A stretch of DNA of 64,000 nt from Catenulispora acidiphila DSM 44928 (lineage in GTDB: Bacteria > Actinomycetota > Actinomycetes > Streptomycetales > Catenulisporaceae). The stretch covers positions 3,906,001 through 3,970,000 of the forward strand of contig NC_013131.1 of the NCBI RefSeq assembly GCF_000024025.1. Reading direction: 5' to 3'. Position 1 is the stretch's first letter, and every line of letters begins with the position of its first letter. Below the pieces are notes generated by a model, which was given only the letters and a program-made list of their open reading frames with translations, had not been told where the DNA came from and did not search any database. Shown here one piece after another: positions 1-7,808 of this stretch. The translations under genes and the position numbers were made by a program.

Positions 1-122
1 CCCAGCGCGTAGAGCCGCAGCAGCTGCTGGTCGTGGGTGTCGTAGTCGGCGGCCAGCACGGCGGTGCCGCCGAGCGGGGCGGTCCAGTCGGTGTCGGCCG
101 GGGTCGGGGTGGTCACGGTCAT
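1..122 (-). CDS. 5' end of an unidentified gene, cut by the window edge
   Basis: Only the first 40 codons are present. The ATG at 122-120 lies in TGATG and shares one base with the stop codon of the preceding ligase gene, so it is the next gene of the same operon and probably translationally coupled. The peptide begins MTVTTPTPADTDW and ends at the edge with DTHDQQLLRLYALG. From memory this kind of N-terminus resembles ferritin-like di-iron oxygenases of the AurF type, but no metal ligand is visible in 40 residues, so I leave the function open. Confidence 0.6.
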   Translation of the reverse strand, partial: MTVTTPTPADTDWTAPLGGTAVLAADYDTHDQQLLRLYAL

Positions 123-1675
123 CAGGAGCCTGCTGTCTGGGTCGGCGCGGTGTCCCGGTCGGTCGGTGCCGACAGGTCCTCGGCGTGCTGGCGCAGCCGC
201 CCGCGCAGGATCTTCCCGGCGGGGCTGCGGGCGATGGCGTCCACCGCCACGAAGCGCACCGGCCGCTTGTAGCTGGCCAGCCGCGCGACGCAGAGCGCGA
301 GCAGCGCGCGCTCGTCGAAGACGCCCGGCGCGGCGGGCTGGACGAAGGCGAACGGCGCCTGCCCCCACACCGCCGAGGGCACCGGCACCACCGCGGCGTC
401 GGCCACCTGCGCACTGCTGCGCAGCACCTCCTCGATCTCGGCGGGGTAGACATTCTGTCCGCCGCGCAGGATCAGGTCGTTGCGTCGGTCCACCAGCCAG
501 ATCAGCCCCGCGGCGTCCCGGCAGCCCAGGTCGTGCGTGCGCAGCCAGCCCTCGTGCACGACCGCGGCGGTGGCGTGCGGGTCGCGCCAGTACTCGAGCA
601 TCAAGCCGTCGCCGGCGAGCCACAGCTCACCGATCTCGCCGGGCTCGGCCTGGCTCCCGTCCTCCCGGGCGATCCGCGCGCTGACGCCGAGCATCGGCAG
701 CCCGGCGCACGTGGCTCCGGGCGCCGGTGCCGGACCGGGCTGGTCGGCGGGCTCCAGCACCAGGCTCGGGCCGCCGCCCTCGGTGATGCCGTAGACGGTC
801 ATCAGGCCGGCGCCGAGCGCGGTCGTGGCCTGCTCGGCCAGCTCCGCGGGCATCGGCGCGGCCGCGTGCACGACGAGTTCCAACGCGGTCAGGTCGGCGG
901 TGGCCAGCCCTCGGGCTTCCAGGAGCAGCCGCACCATGGACGGTACGACGAACACGTGCTGAACCCGCCACTGCTCCAGCGCGCTCAGACAGCCCTGCGG
1001 CGTGAAGTCGTCCAGCACGCACAAGGTGGAGCCCGCCCCGAGGTAAGCCAGGGCATTGACGACGCTGCCGTGGAACAGCGGGCACGCGTCGAGGAACACG
1101 GTGTCCGGACCGCAGTCGACCTCGGCGAGCCAAGACAGAGCCTTGAGTTGCACCGAGCGCTGGTCGACCACGACGCCCTTGGGACGGCCGGTGGTCGCCG
1201 ACGTGTGCATGATCGCGAACGGCTCGGTCAGCGTGGCCGCCCGCGGCAGCGGGGGAGCGGGCTGCGCCGAGGCGGCCTCGACGGCGGCAAACTGCGCGAC
1301 CTGTTCGATCGCCACGGTCTTCAGACCCGGGTGCTCGGCAGCCAGCCGAGTACGCCCCGCCTCATCGGCTATCGCCAACGCCGGCTCGACACCCTCGAAA
1401 ATCCCGGCCAGTTCCGGAGCCGTCAACGCCGGATTCACTGGTGTGGCAACCATTCCGGCCGCCGCACAGGCGAGATAGGCCTCGATCATCTCCAGCCGGT
1501 TACCGCTGAGCACGACGACCCGGCTGCCGAGCGGCACGCTGCGGGACAGTTCCCGGGCGAACGCGCCTACCTCGAAGTACAGGGCGTCCCAGGTGAGGTC
1601 GCGCCGACGATCGCGCAAAGCGACGCCGTCGGGGTACCGGACGCGGTTGCGTTCGAGCACATCGGAAAGCCACAT
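122..1675 (-). CDS. Adenylate-forming acyl-CoA/acyl-carrier ligase (ANL superfamily)
   Basis: A 517-residue ANL enzyme: it adenylates a carboxylic acid with ATP and passes the acyl group to a thiol (CoA or carrier protein). Visible motifs are the phosphate-binding loop TSATTGRPKGV (about residue 160), the A5 motif YGITEGGG (about 295), the hinge and C-domain motifs HDLG, DRRNDLILRGGQNVYP, and the catalytic lysine in SPAGKILRG near the C-terminus. Length is normal. The start at 1675 (MWLSDVLERN) is chosen because the upstream stop TGA lies at 1679-1677 (TGATATG); an earlier in-frame ATG would run back through the carrier-protein gene. It directly follows that gene, so the carrier may be its partner. 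Substrate unknown. Confidence 0.9.
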   Translation of the reverse strand: MWLSDVLERNRVRYPDGVALRDRRRDLTWDALYFEVGAFARELSRSVPLGSRVVVLSGNRLEMIEAYLACAAAGMVATPVNPALTAPELAGIFEGVEPALAIADEAGRTRLAAEHPGLKTVAIEQVAQFAAVEAASAQPAPPLPRAATLTEPFAIMHTSATTGRPKGVVVDQRSVQLKALSWLAEVDCGPDTVFLDACPLFHGSVVNALAYLGAGSTLCVLDDFTPQGCLSALEQWRVQHVFVVPSMVRLLLEARGLATADLTALELVVHAAAPMPAELAEQATTALGAGLMTVYGITEGGGPSLVLEPADQPGPAPAPGATCAGLPMLGVSARIAREDGSQAEPGEIGELWLAGDGLMLEYWRDPHATAAVVHEGWLRTHDLGCRDAAGLIWLVDRRNDLILRGGQNVYPAEIEEVLRSSAQVADAAVVPVPSAVWGQAPFAFVQPAAPGVFDERALLALCVARLASYKRPVRFVAVDAIARSPAGKILRGRLRQHAEDLSAPTDRDTAPTQTAGS

Positions 1676-1676
1676 A

Positions 1677-1985
1677 TCAGGCCTCTGTTTCCCGTGACGG
1701 CTGCGGACCGGCTGCCGCCGCGACGCGCGCGTCAGCATCCTGCGACTGCCGCATCTGCATCAACAGATCGGCGACGGAGCGCACCGACGTGATCCGGCTC
1801 AGCTCGACATCGCTGAGCGGCCGGTCCAACCGCCGCTCGCAGCCGAGCGCGACCCGGATGATCTCCCCGGAGTTGACCCCGGCGTTGACCAGGTCCTCCT
1901 CGTCGGTGATCTGGTCGAGCAGCGCCGGATAGTCCAGGTTCTCACGCACGATCTCGCGTGCCGTCGCCATCAAAGCCGCATCCAT
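1677..1985 (-). CDS. Small acyl/peptidyl carrier protein (second of two in the operon)
   Basis: A 102-residue helical protein with the size of a carrier protein. The likely phosphopantetheine site is Ser39 in NAGVNSGEIIR, a variant of the usual DSL context (Asp replaced by Asn). A hydrophilic Ala/Gln-rich tail of about 20 residues follows the four-helix region. The ATG at 1985-1983 overlaps the stop of the upstream transglutaminase-like gene (TGATG), which decides the start; the stop is one base from the next ligase. What it carries is unknown, but its place between the transglutaminase-like enzyme and a ligase suggests it holds one of the acyl partners. Confidence 0.75.
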   Translation of the reverse strand: MDAALMATAREIVRENLDYPALLDQITDEEDLVNAGVNSGEIIRVALGCERRLDRPLSDVELSRITSVRSVADLLMQMRQSQDADARVAAAAGPQPSRETEA

Positions 1986-3010
1986 CAGGACTCCCAGGGG
2001 TGCGCGCTCACGCCGGCCAGCGCCCACGGCGGAGCGGGCTCGTCACCGGCGAGAATCAGGGCACTGGCTTCCTCCGCGTCGCAGGGCAGCAGCCGGTTGA
2101 AGCGTCCGCCACGGCACGCCGCCGCGAACTCCGGGGACGCCTCGATCCGGCGGTGCCCCGCACCTCCAGCCAGGAAGGCGAACACCAGGTCCAGCGTCTT
2201 CCAGCGACCGTCCTCGAAGTACTCACACCAGGAGTGGTCGCTGCCGACCAGACCGAGCAGATAGCCGCGCCGGGCGCGCGCCTGGAAGCCCGCGTCCCGC
2301 AGCCGCTGCGCCAGAAGTCTGCTGACCACCACGCAGTCGGCCATGCCGAGTCCCCACGCGCGCTCGTGCAGCATGCGCAGCTCTTCGCTGACGGACTGAT
2401 AGATCACCGTGCCGGACAGCAGAGCCTCGAGCATGTCGTCGTAGATCGCCCGGACCTGCGGATCGCCGACCGTCGCCTCGGCGCCGGTCAAGCGCACGGC
2501 GACTTCGTATCCGGGCGGCTCGACGGTCGTCGTGGCGATGGGCAGATCCCGCGGATCGACTTCCTGCACGCCGGGCGCGGCCAGATCGGGACCGAGCAGC
2601 TGCATCGCTGCCTCCTCCGACCGCGGCGCGCGCACCCGCACCAGCCAGTGGCGCGGCTCGTACCAGCTCGGCCGCGGACCGGAGGCGAAACGCAGCAGGA
2701 AGCGCAGCGCGAGTTCGGGGATGCTGTCGCGCGAGGTGCCCGCGAACAGCGCCAGGTTCATCACGTCCACGTAGTCGAACAACGGGCCGCGCTCGGGGTC
2801 GGTCTCGTGCGGCAGCGCGTCCCGCGCCACCTCGGCGGTGCGCCGCGGGTCCAGCCCGAGCAGCCGCGCCGCCGCGTCCAGATCGACGGCGTAGCGGGCG
2901 AACTCGGCCGGGACGCGCTCGAACCGCTCGATCTGCTCGGAGCCGTCGATCTGCTCAGAGCTCTCGAGCGCTCCGGACCGGTCCAGCCGCGCCGGACCCG
3001 CCGGCGTCAC
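1985..3010 (-). CDS. Transglutaminase-fold protein, candidate amide synthase
   Basis: A 341-residue protein. The C-terminal half has the three catalytic elements of the transglutaminase/cysteine-protease fold in order: Cys226 (GMADCVVVSRLL), His259 (GSDHSWCEYF) and Asp274 (WKTLDLVF). The N-terminal 200 residues are not recognised. The GTG start at 3010 overlaps the stop of the upstream carrier gene (GTGA), and the 3' end overlaps the next carrier gene (TGATG), so it sits tightly between two carrier proteins. Transglutaminase homologues of the AdmF type make amide bonds between carrier-bound substrates in andrimid synthesis; by context I infer a similar condensing role. A simple peptidase or bacterial arylamine-handling enzyme is the alternative. 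Confidence 0.7.
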   Translation of the reverse strand: MTPAGPARLDRSGALESSEQIDGSEQIERFERVPAEFARYAVDLDAAARLLGLDPRRTAEVARDALPHETDPERGPLFDYVDVMNLALFAGTSRDSIPELALRFLLRFASGPRPSWYEPRHWLVRVRAPRSEEAAMQLLGPDLAAPGVQEVDPRDLPIATTTVEPPGYEVAVRLTGAEATVGDPQVRAIYDDMLEALLSGTVIYQSVSEELRMLHERAWGLGMADCVVVSRLLAQRLRDAGFQARARRGYLLGLVGSDHSWCEYFEDGRWKTLDLVFAFLAGGAGHRRIEASPEFAAACRGGRFNRLLPCDAEEASALILAGDEPAPPWALAGVSAHPWES

Positions 3011-3270
3011 CGGGACTTCTCCACGAGCCGCGCCACCAGATCGGCGAGCTGCCGCACGGTGTTCGTCTCGAACAGGAAGTCGTCGGGGATCGCGATCGCG
3101 CAGGCGTCCTCGATCCGCACCACGGCGCGCAGCGCCTTGACCGACTCCAGCCCGGGGATCGCGGTCAGCTGCCAGTCCGGGTCGATCCCCTCCAGGTCCG
3201 GGTCGGCCTCGGCGGCCAGGGCCGCGCACACCACGGCGAGATGGTCGATGTCCTCAGTCGGGCCGATCAT
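3007..3270 (-). CDS. Acyl carrier protein (first of two in the operon)
   Basis: An 87-residue protein with the length and helix pattern of an acyl carrier protein. The probable phosphopantetheine serine is Ser43 in PGLESVKALR, followed by a conserved-looking helix and the DDFLFETNTVRQLADLV stretch typical of helix III/IV. It starts at ATG 3270, just 3 bases after the stop of the fatty-acyl-AMP-ligase-like gene, and its stop overlaps the start of the transglutaminase-like gene (GTGA). The neighbouring ligase is the likely loading enzyme. Confidence 0.85.
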   Translation of the reverse strand: MIGPTEDIDHLAVVCAALAAEADPDLEGIDPDWQLTAIPGLESVKALRAVVRIEDACAIAIPDDFLFETNTVRQLADLVARLVEKSR

Positions 3271-3273
3271 GCC

Positions 3274-5016
3274 TCACCCCTTCGTCGTGTCGTCGGCAAG
3301 GCTCCGGTACAGGCCGAGCGCCCCGTGGCGCTGGACCTTGCCGGAGGTCGTGTGCGGGATCGCCGCCGTGGGCACCGGGACCACCGACACCTCGTCCAGC
3401 CCGAGCTGGTGCTTGACCTGGTCCCCGGCGACGCGGGCGAGCCGCGCGGCCTCCTGCCGGTCCAGCGCCGTCTCCCAGAGCACGACCATCCGCTCGACCT
3501 CGCCCCCGGCGGCCGCCTCGGCGGTCCACGGGATCGCGGCGCTGCGCAGGGCGCCGCTGCCGGGCTGCTCGGCGGCCAGCACGGTGCGGACGATCTCCTC
3601 GACGTCCTCGGCGTAGAAGTTCTGCCCGCGCACGGTGATCATGTCCTTGACCCGGCCGACGAGGTAGAGCTCGCCGTCGTGCACGAAGCCCAGGTCGCCG
3701 GTGCGCAGCCAGCCGTCGGCGGTGAACGGCTGCTGGTCGGCGGGCAGGTTCAGGTAGCCGCCGGTCACGGCGGGCCCGCTGAGCTGCACCTCGCCGACCC
3801 GGCCGGCGCCCGCGTGGCCCGAGCCGGGCGCGGTGCCGTCGCCGTCGGCGGTCGATATCCGAAGGCTGAGACCCGGCGCGGGCTTGCCGCAGCTGACGAC
3901 CGGGCGCGCGTTGTCCGCGCCGTCCGGCAGCGGCTGCACCTCGTCGCCGCTCTGCAGCCGGTCGCGGTGCACACTCAGCGAACGCGAAGGGTTCGACAGG
4001 TCGCTGGCGGAGACGATCAGCGTCGCCTCGGCCATGCCGTAGACCGGCTCCATGGTCGCCGCGCGGAAACCGTACGGCGCAAAGGTCTCCTGGAACGCCT
4101 CGACAGTGCGCCGCTGGACCGGCTCGGCGCCGTTGCAGGCCACCCGCCACTTGGACAGGTCCAGATCCGCGGGCGGGTCCTGGCGCACCGCGGCGGTGAG
4201 CAGGTCGTAGCAGAAGTTCGGCGCCGCCATCACCGTGGCCGGGGACTTGGCGAAGTTGTCGAGCCAGACCAGCGGCCGCCGCACGAAGTCGCGCGGGCGC
4301 CACAGGCAGACCGAGTTGCCCCGAGCCAGGCTGCTGAGCACCGTGAACAGACCCATGTCGTGGAACATCGGGATCCACACGCCGAAGCAGTCCTCGTCGG
4401 TGAAGCCCAGACCGTCGGTGACCGCCGTCAGGCCGGCGGCCACGTTCGCGTGCGTCAGCGTGACGCCCTTGGGTGCGGACGTGCTGCCCGAGGTGTACTG
4501 GATCACGGCGAGCGTCGAGTGGGCCTCCGCCTCGGCGATCGCCGGCAGCTCCGAGGTCCGCTCCGTCTCGCCGGGCTCGGTGACGTTGATGAACGCCGTG
4601 TCCGCCAGGGAACCGGCGACCCGTCGGGCGATCGCCGGGCCGAGGCTGTCGTCGATGAGGATCGCGTCGAGCTCCGCGCTCTGCGCGATACGAGCCAGGT
4701 GCGCGGTGTAGGCCTCGGCGCCCACGAAGCCGACCGGCAGCGGGAGCGGCACGATCGCCGCGTCCAGCCGGAAGGCTGCCAGGGCACTGCGAACCCACGG
4801 CTCGCCGTTGTTCATCAGGACCCCGAGACGCCGCGGCGCACGCTCGGATCCGTTGCGGGCGCTGGTCTGCTCGATCACGTCGGCGGCGGTGCGCTCGGCG
4901 CGCACCAGCAGTTCGGTGAGCGGGAAGGCCGGCTGTCCCTCCTGCATCGGCAGGTGCAGCGCCCTGCTGTGCTTGGCGTTGGCGGCGGCGGTGAAGATCT
5001 GCCACAGATGGGTCAC
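3274..5016 (-). CDS. Fatty-acyl-AMP-ligase-like adenylating enzyme
   Basis: A 580-residue ANL enzyme. It has the P-loop YTSGSTSAPKGVTLTHANV, the FAAL/long-chain type sequence PMFHDMGLF, the A5 motif YGMAEATL (as in fatty-acyl-AMP ligases), RTGDLGF, GRVKDMITVRGQNFY and the terminal lysine in TTSGKVQRHG. Fatty-acyl-AMP ligases normally load acyl groups straight onto carrier proteins. The GTG start at 5016 overlaps the stop of the preceding ligase (GTGA), and the next gene is a carrier protein 3 bases downstream, which fits direct loading. The exact acid is not predictable; a fatty acid is most likely. Confidence 0.85.
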   Translation of the reverse strand: MTHLWQIFTAAANAKHSRALHLPMQEGQPAFPLTELLVRAERTAADVIEQTSARNGSERAPRRLGVLMNNGEPWVRSALAAFRLDAAIVPLPLPVGFVGAEAYTAHLARIAQSAELDAILIDDSLGPAIARRVAGSLADTAFINVTEPGETERTSELPAIAEAEAHSTLAVIQYTSGSTSAPKGVTLTHANVAAGLTAVTDGLGFTDEDCFGVWIPMFHDMGLFTVLSSLARGNSVCLWRPRDFVRRPLVWLDNFAKSPATVMAAPNFCYDLLTAAVRQDPPADLDLSKWRVACNGAEPVQRRTVEAFQETFAPYGFRAATMEPVYGMAEATLIVSASDLSNPSRSLSVHRDRLQSGDEVQPLPDGADNARPVVSCGKPAPGLSLRISTADGDGTAPGSGHAGAGRVGEVQLSGPAVTGGYLNLPADQQPFTADGWLRTGDLGFVHDGELYLVGRVKDMITVRGQNFYAEDVEEIVRTVLAAEQPGSGALRSAAIPWTAEAAAGGEVERMVVLWETALDRQEAARLARVAGDQVKHQLGLDEVSVVPVPTAAIPHTTSGKVQRHGALGLYRSLADDTTKG

Positions 5017-6593
5017 GGACTCACCCCGATCGAGGGGGCGGCGCCGGAGGCGTTCAGGCGCGAGCGCAGCAGCAGGCGGCGCACCTTGTAGGAGCCGGTG
5101 AGCGGCAGGTCCTCGAAGTTCCTGATGTACACCGGGACCGCGCCGAGGCTCGTCTCGCGCAGCGCTGTCAGCAGCCGCTCGGGGTCGAGGACCTCGCCCT
5201 CGCGGGGACAGGCCACGGCGACGGCCTCGTGCCCGCCGACCGCCTTGAGCATCACCAGCTCGATCAGCTCCGGCAGCCGGTCGAGCACCGCGTCCTCGAC
5301 CTCCAGGAAGCTGTCGGTGCCCTCGGCGTGGTCCACGAGCCGGTCCAGCAGCTCCAGGGAGCCGTCCGGGTTGATCCGGCCGATGTCGCCCATCGGCCAC
5401 CACTCCTGGTCCACCGGCGACTCGGCGGTGACGTAGCCGCGGAACCGGCCCAGCGTCTTGCTCTCGATGGATCCGGACTCCCCGGCGGCGACCGGCTTGC
5501 CGTCCTCGCCGACCACCTGCACCGCGGAGCCCTCGATCGGGAAGCCGACGTTGCGCGGCCGGTAGGTGGCGGCCTCCTCCCGCCGCACCAGGCGCGCGGT
5601 CACGCCGCCGGTCTCGGTCTGGCCGTAGGCCTGGATGTAGTTCGCGCCGGGCTGATCCGAACCGGCCAGCAGGGCCTTGACGGTCCGCGGGTGGATCGCG
5701 TCGAAGGTGCTGACGAACCGGCTGACCGTGCTGAACGGCCGGGACGGGTGCTCGGCGACCGGCTCCCACCGGATGAACACGTTCGGGTGCGTCTCCAGCG
5801 AGTCCGGCCGGTGCTCCAGCATCAGCTGCCTGACATGGTCCGGCCGGGCGTCGCCGACCGCCAGGATCGGCATCGCCACCTCGAGGAACGCCAGCACGAT
5901 CGAGCAGGTCCGGGCGTGCACGAAGGACAGGTGCTTGGCGGAGAGCCCGACCTGGCCGAAGGCGCGGGAGGCGGCGATCTGGGAGCGGACCACGCCGTAG
6001 AGCGAAGCGGTCGAGTGCGCGGCGAGCTTGGGCACGCTGGTGGTGCCGGAGGTGTGGGTGATCACCGCCCAGTCCTGCTCGCCGCGCGGCGAGGGCCGGT
6101 GCGCCTGGCGGTCCCCGGTGGGCGCGGCCCAGGCCGGCCCGGCCGCCGCCACCGGGTTCGCGCCCTCGGTGAGGTACAGGATCTGCTTGGTCAGTCCTTG
6201 CAGCGCGGCGACCTGTCCGGCCAGCCGTGCCGCTCCGGCGGCGTCGAGGGCGAGGTAGGGCTGCTGCAGGCGCCCGGCGCACTCGACGATCTCATCGGGC
6301 TCGATGCCGACCGACAGCAGCGCCGGCAGCGCGCCGATCCGGTTCAGCGCGCAGGCCAGCGCCTGCACCTCGATGTGGTTGCGCTGGACCACGACCACGG
6401 TGTCCCCGGAGCGGATCCCGGCCGCCCAGAAGCGGTCGGCGTAGTCGTGGACGGCGCGCGCGAAGCCGGCGACGTCCAGCACCGGCTCGCCGTACCCGAG
6501 CCAGGGCTGGTCGCTCAGGAACGCGGTGTCCCCGTGCTTGGCCGCGGCGAGGTCGGGAAGGTCGCCGAGCGTGCCGGCGGGTGTGTCGCTCAT
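5013..6593 (-). CDS. Divergent adenylate-forming ligase (ANL superfamily)
   Basis: A 526-residue ANL-type protein. It has the P-loop THTSGTTSVPKLAAHS, in which the usual PKG is PKL, the A5-like motif AYGQTETGG, MGDIG in place of TGD, and a C-terminal lysine in LTGSYKVRR. The A8 hinge region (LLDRLVDHAEGTDSFLEVED) lacks the normal RGG, so the C-domain is divergent. The ATG at 6593 follows the tryptophan dioxygenase stop by 24 bases with AGAGGTGA upstream of it; the 3' end overlaps the next ligase gene. Its position directly after a tryptophan 2,3-dioxygenase makes an aromatic acid such as kynurenine or anthranilate an attractive, unproven substrate. Confidence 0.8.
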   Translation of the reverse strand: MSDTPAGTLGDLPDLAAAKHGDTAFLSDQPWLGYGEPVLDVAGFARAVHDYADRFWAAGIRSGDTVVVVQRNHIEVQALACALNRIGALPALLSVGIEPDEIVECAGRLQQPYLALDAAGAARLAGQVAALQGLTKQILYLTEGANPVAAAGPAWAAPTGDRQAHRPSPRGEQDWAVITHTSGTTSVPKLAAHSTASLYGVVRSQIAASRAFGQVGLSAKHLSFVHARTCSIVLAFLEVAMPILAVGDARPDHVRQLMLEHRPDSLETHPNVFIRWEPVAEHPSRPFSTVSRFVSTFDAIHPRTVKALLAGSDQPGANYIQAYGQTETGGVTARLVRREEAATYRPRNVGFPIEGSAVQVVGEDGKPVAAGESGSIESKTLGRFRGYVTAESPVDQEWWPMGDIGRINPDGSLELLDRLVDHAEGTDSFLEVEDAVLDRLPELIELVMLKAVGGHEAVAVACPREGEVLDPERLLTALRETSLGAVPVYIRNFEDLPLTGSYKVRRLLLRSRLNASGAAPSIGVSP

Positions 6594-6617
6594 CGGCTCC
6601 GATCACCTCTTCGTGTG

Positions 6618-7406
6618 TCAGGGTTCATATGAGGGCAGCGCGGAACGCGCCTCCCACAACTGCGGGAAGAAGCGGTGGCCGACGGTGGAGCGCAGGTAGT
6701 CCACGCCTCCGGTCCCGCCGGTGCCGGCCTGGTAGCCGATGATCCGCTCGGTCATCAGGGCGTGGCCGTGCCGCCAGCGGGCGAAGCCCTCGTCGTGCTC
6801 CAGCAGCGCCTCGATCAGCGCGCCGAGTTCGGGATCGGCGCGTCCGGCGATCACCTCGCCGAGGTCGGGCTGGCCGCGCCGGTCCAGCAGCTCCTCGAAG
6901 GCGTCGACGAGCGAGGGCTCGCGCAGCCGGGCGGTCAGCCGGACGCGCTCGGCGTCGGTGACCCGGGGACTGTTCAGGAAGCGGGGGTCCTTACGTCCGG
7001 AGACGAACTCGATCTCGCGGAACTGCACGGATTCGTACGCGCTGGAGGTACCCAGATGGGTACGCAGGATCGCGAAGTCGCCGGGGGTGATGGTGCCGAC
7101 CGCACGCAGATGGGCGACCAGCACCTCCTCGCCGCGCACGACGCGGGCCAGCCGGCGGCGTGCCTCCTGCAGGGCGTTGCCGTCCATCGCCAGGCGCGCG
7201 GCGTCCAGCTCGTGCAGGATCACCTTGAACCAGAGCTCTGTGATCTGGTGCGCGGCGACGAAGAACAGCGCGTCGGGCGCCCCGGGGATCGGCTGCTGGA
7301 GCGTGAGCAGGTGGTCGATCTGGTTCAGCTCGTTGTAGCTCAGCGCCGAGACCGGTCGGGCCGGAGTGTCCGGCCCGGATTCGGTCGCAGTGGAGTGCAC
7401 CGGCAT
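6618..7406 (-). CDS. kynA: Tryptophan 2,3-dioxygenase
   Basis: A 262-residue haem enzyme that opens the indole ring of L-tryptophan to N-formylkynurenine. Family landmarks are LLTLQQPIPGAPDALFF, HQITELWFKVILHEL near the N-terminus (the substrate-contacting region), RWRHGHALMTERIIG (haem-ligand region) and GTGGTGGVDYLR at the C-terminus. Length is normal for short bacterial forms. The start at 7406 (MPVHSTATES) is preferred because upstream codons in frame fall in the repeat-bearing intergenic region. It heads the minus-strand operon that continues with the ligases and carriers, so it may supply the precursor for that pathway rather than only catabolism. Confidence 0.92.
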   Translation of the reverse strand: MPVHSTATESGPDTPARPVSALSYNELNQIDHLLTLQQPIPGAPDALFFVAAHQITELWFKVILHELDAARLAMDGNALQEARRRLARVVRGEEVLVAHLRAVGTITPGDFAILRTHLGTSSAYESVQFREIEFVSGRKDPRFLNSPRVTDAERVRLTARLREPSLVDAFEELLDRRGQPDLGEVIAGRADPELGALIEALLEHDEGFARWRHGHALMTERIIGYQAGTGGTGGVDYLRSTVGHRFFPQLWEARSALPSYEP

Positions 7407-7742
7407 GCCCGCCCCCTCCCCTTCGTCGCTTGGCCTGCGGTTTCCGCATCCTACGAAGTGATCAGCAAGGGGGAACATCCCCAAGCGGCTCCCCACAACG
7501 GTGCCCCGAACGGGTACCCCGATCAGTGCCCCCAGCGGGTCCGCGTTTTCCCTCCAGTTGTGTCGTCGAGTGCTGACAAAGCGGGGGAGAGGGGGGAACA
7601 ATGGTTCGCGTTCACGGCGCGTGACCGAGCCCTCGCCCCCGCCGCGGTGCTCGCACGGCGCACCGTACGGGCCCGGCCGCCCGCCACACCGCTCCACAAG
7701 GGATGGGCCGCCTCGATGCAGAATTCCGGTAAGGAGCCCGTC
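7407..7742. promoter_or_regulatory. Divergent intergenic region with three 25-bp direct repeats
   Basis: This 336-base stretch separates the dioxygenase operon (minus) from the LuxR-type gene (plus) and holds no convincing gene. It contains three direct repeats of exactly 25-bp period at 7474-7498, 7499-7523 and 7524-7548, each with the core CCCC-N3-CGG(G/C)T. A perfect AAGGAG ribosome site at 7731-7736 lies just before a short upstream ORF. The repeats look like a regulator-binding array; which regulator binds is unknown. Confidence 0.55.
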
Positions 7743-7808
7743 ATGATCGACATCGGGCCGTTCTCACACCCCCCACGCCGCTTCCGGGACACGCCTTGCG
7801 GGTGCTGA
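7743..7808 (+). CDS. Short upstream ORF (21 residues), possible leader peptide
   Basis: An ATG at 7743 lies 6 bases after a perfect AAGGAG and opens a 21-codon frame (MIDIGPFSHPPRR...PCGC) that ends in TGA at 7806-7808. It overlaps the TTG start of the LuxR-type gene (7796) in another frame. The strong ribosome site belongs to this ORF, not to the regulator, so it may be a leader that couples translation of the regulator. No Trp codons are present, so it is not a classic tryptophan attenuator. It could instead mark a frameshift in the 5' end of the regulator gene. Confidence 0.45.
   Translation: MIDIGPFSHPPRRFRDTPCGC

Noticed and set aside
185-1792. Plus-strand frame of 535 codons opposite the first ligase
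   Set aside because: High-GC shadow; the minus strand has complete ANL motifs.
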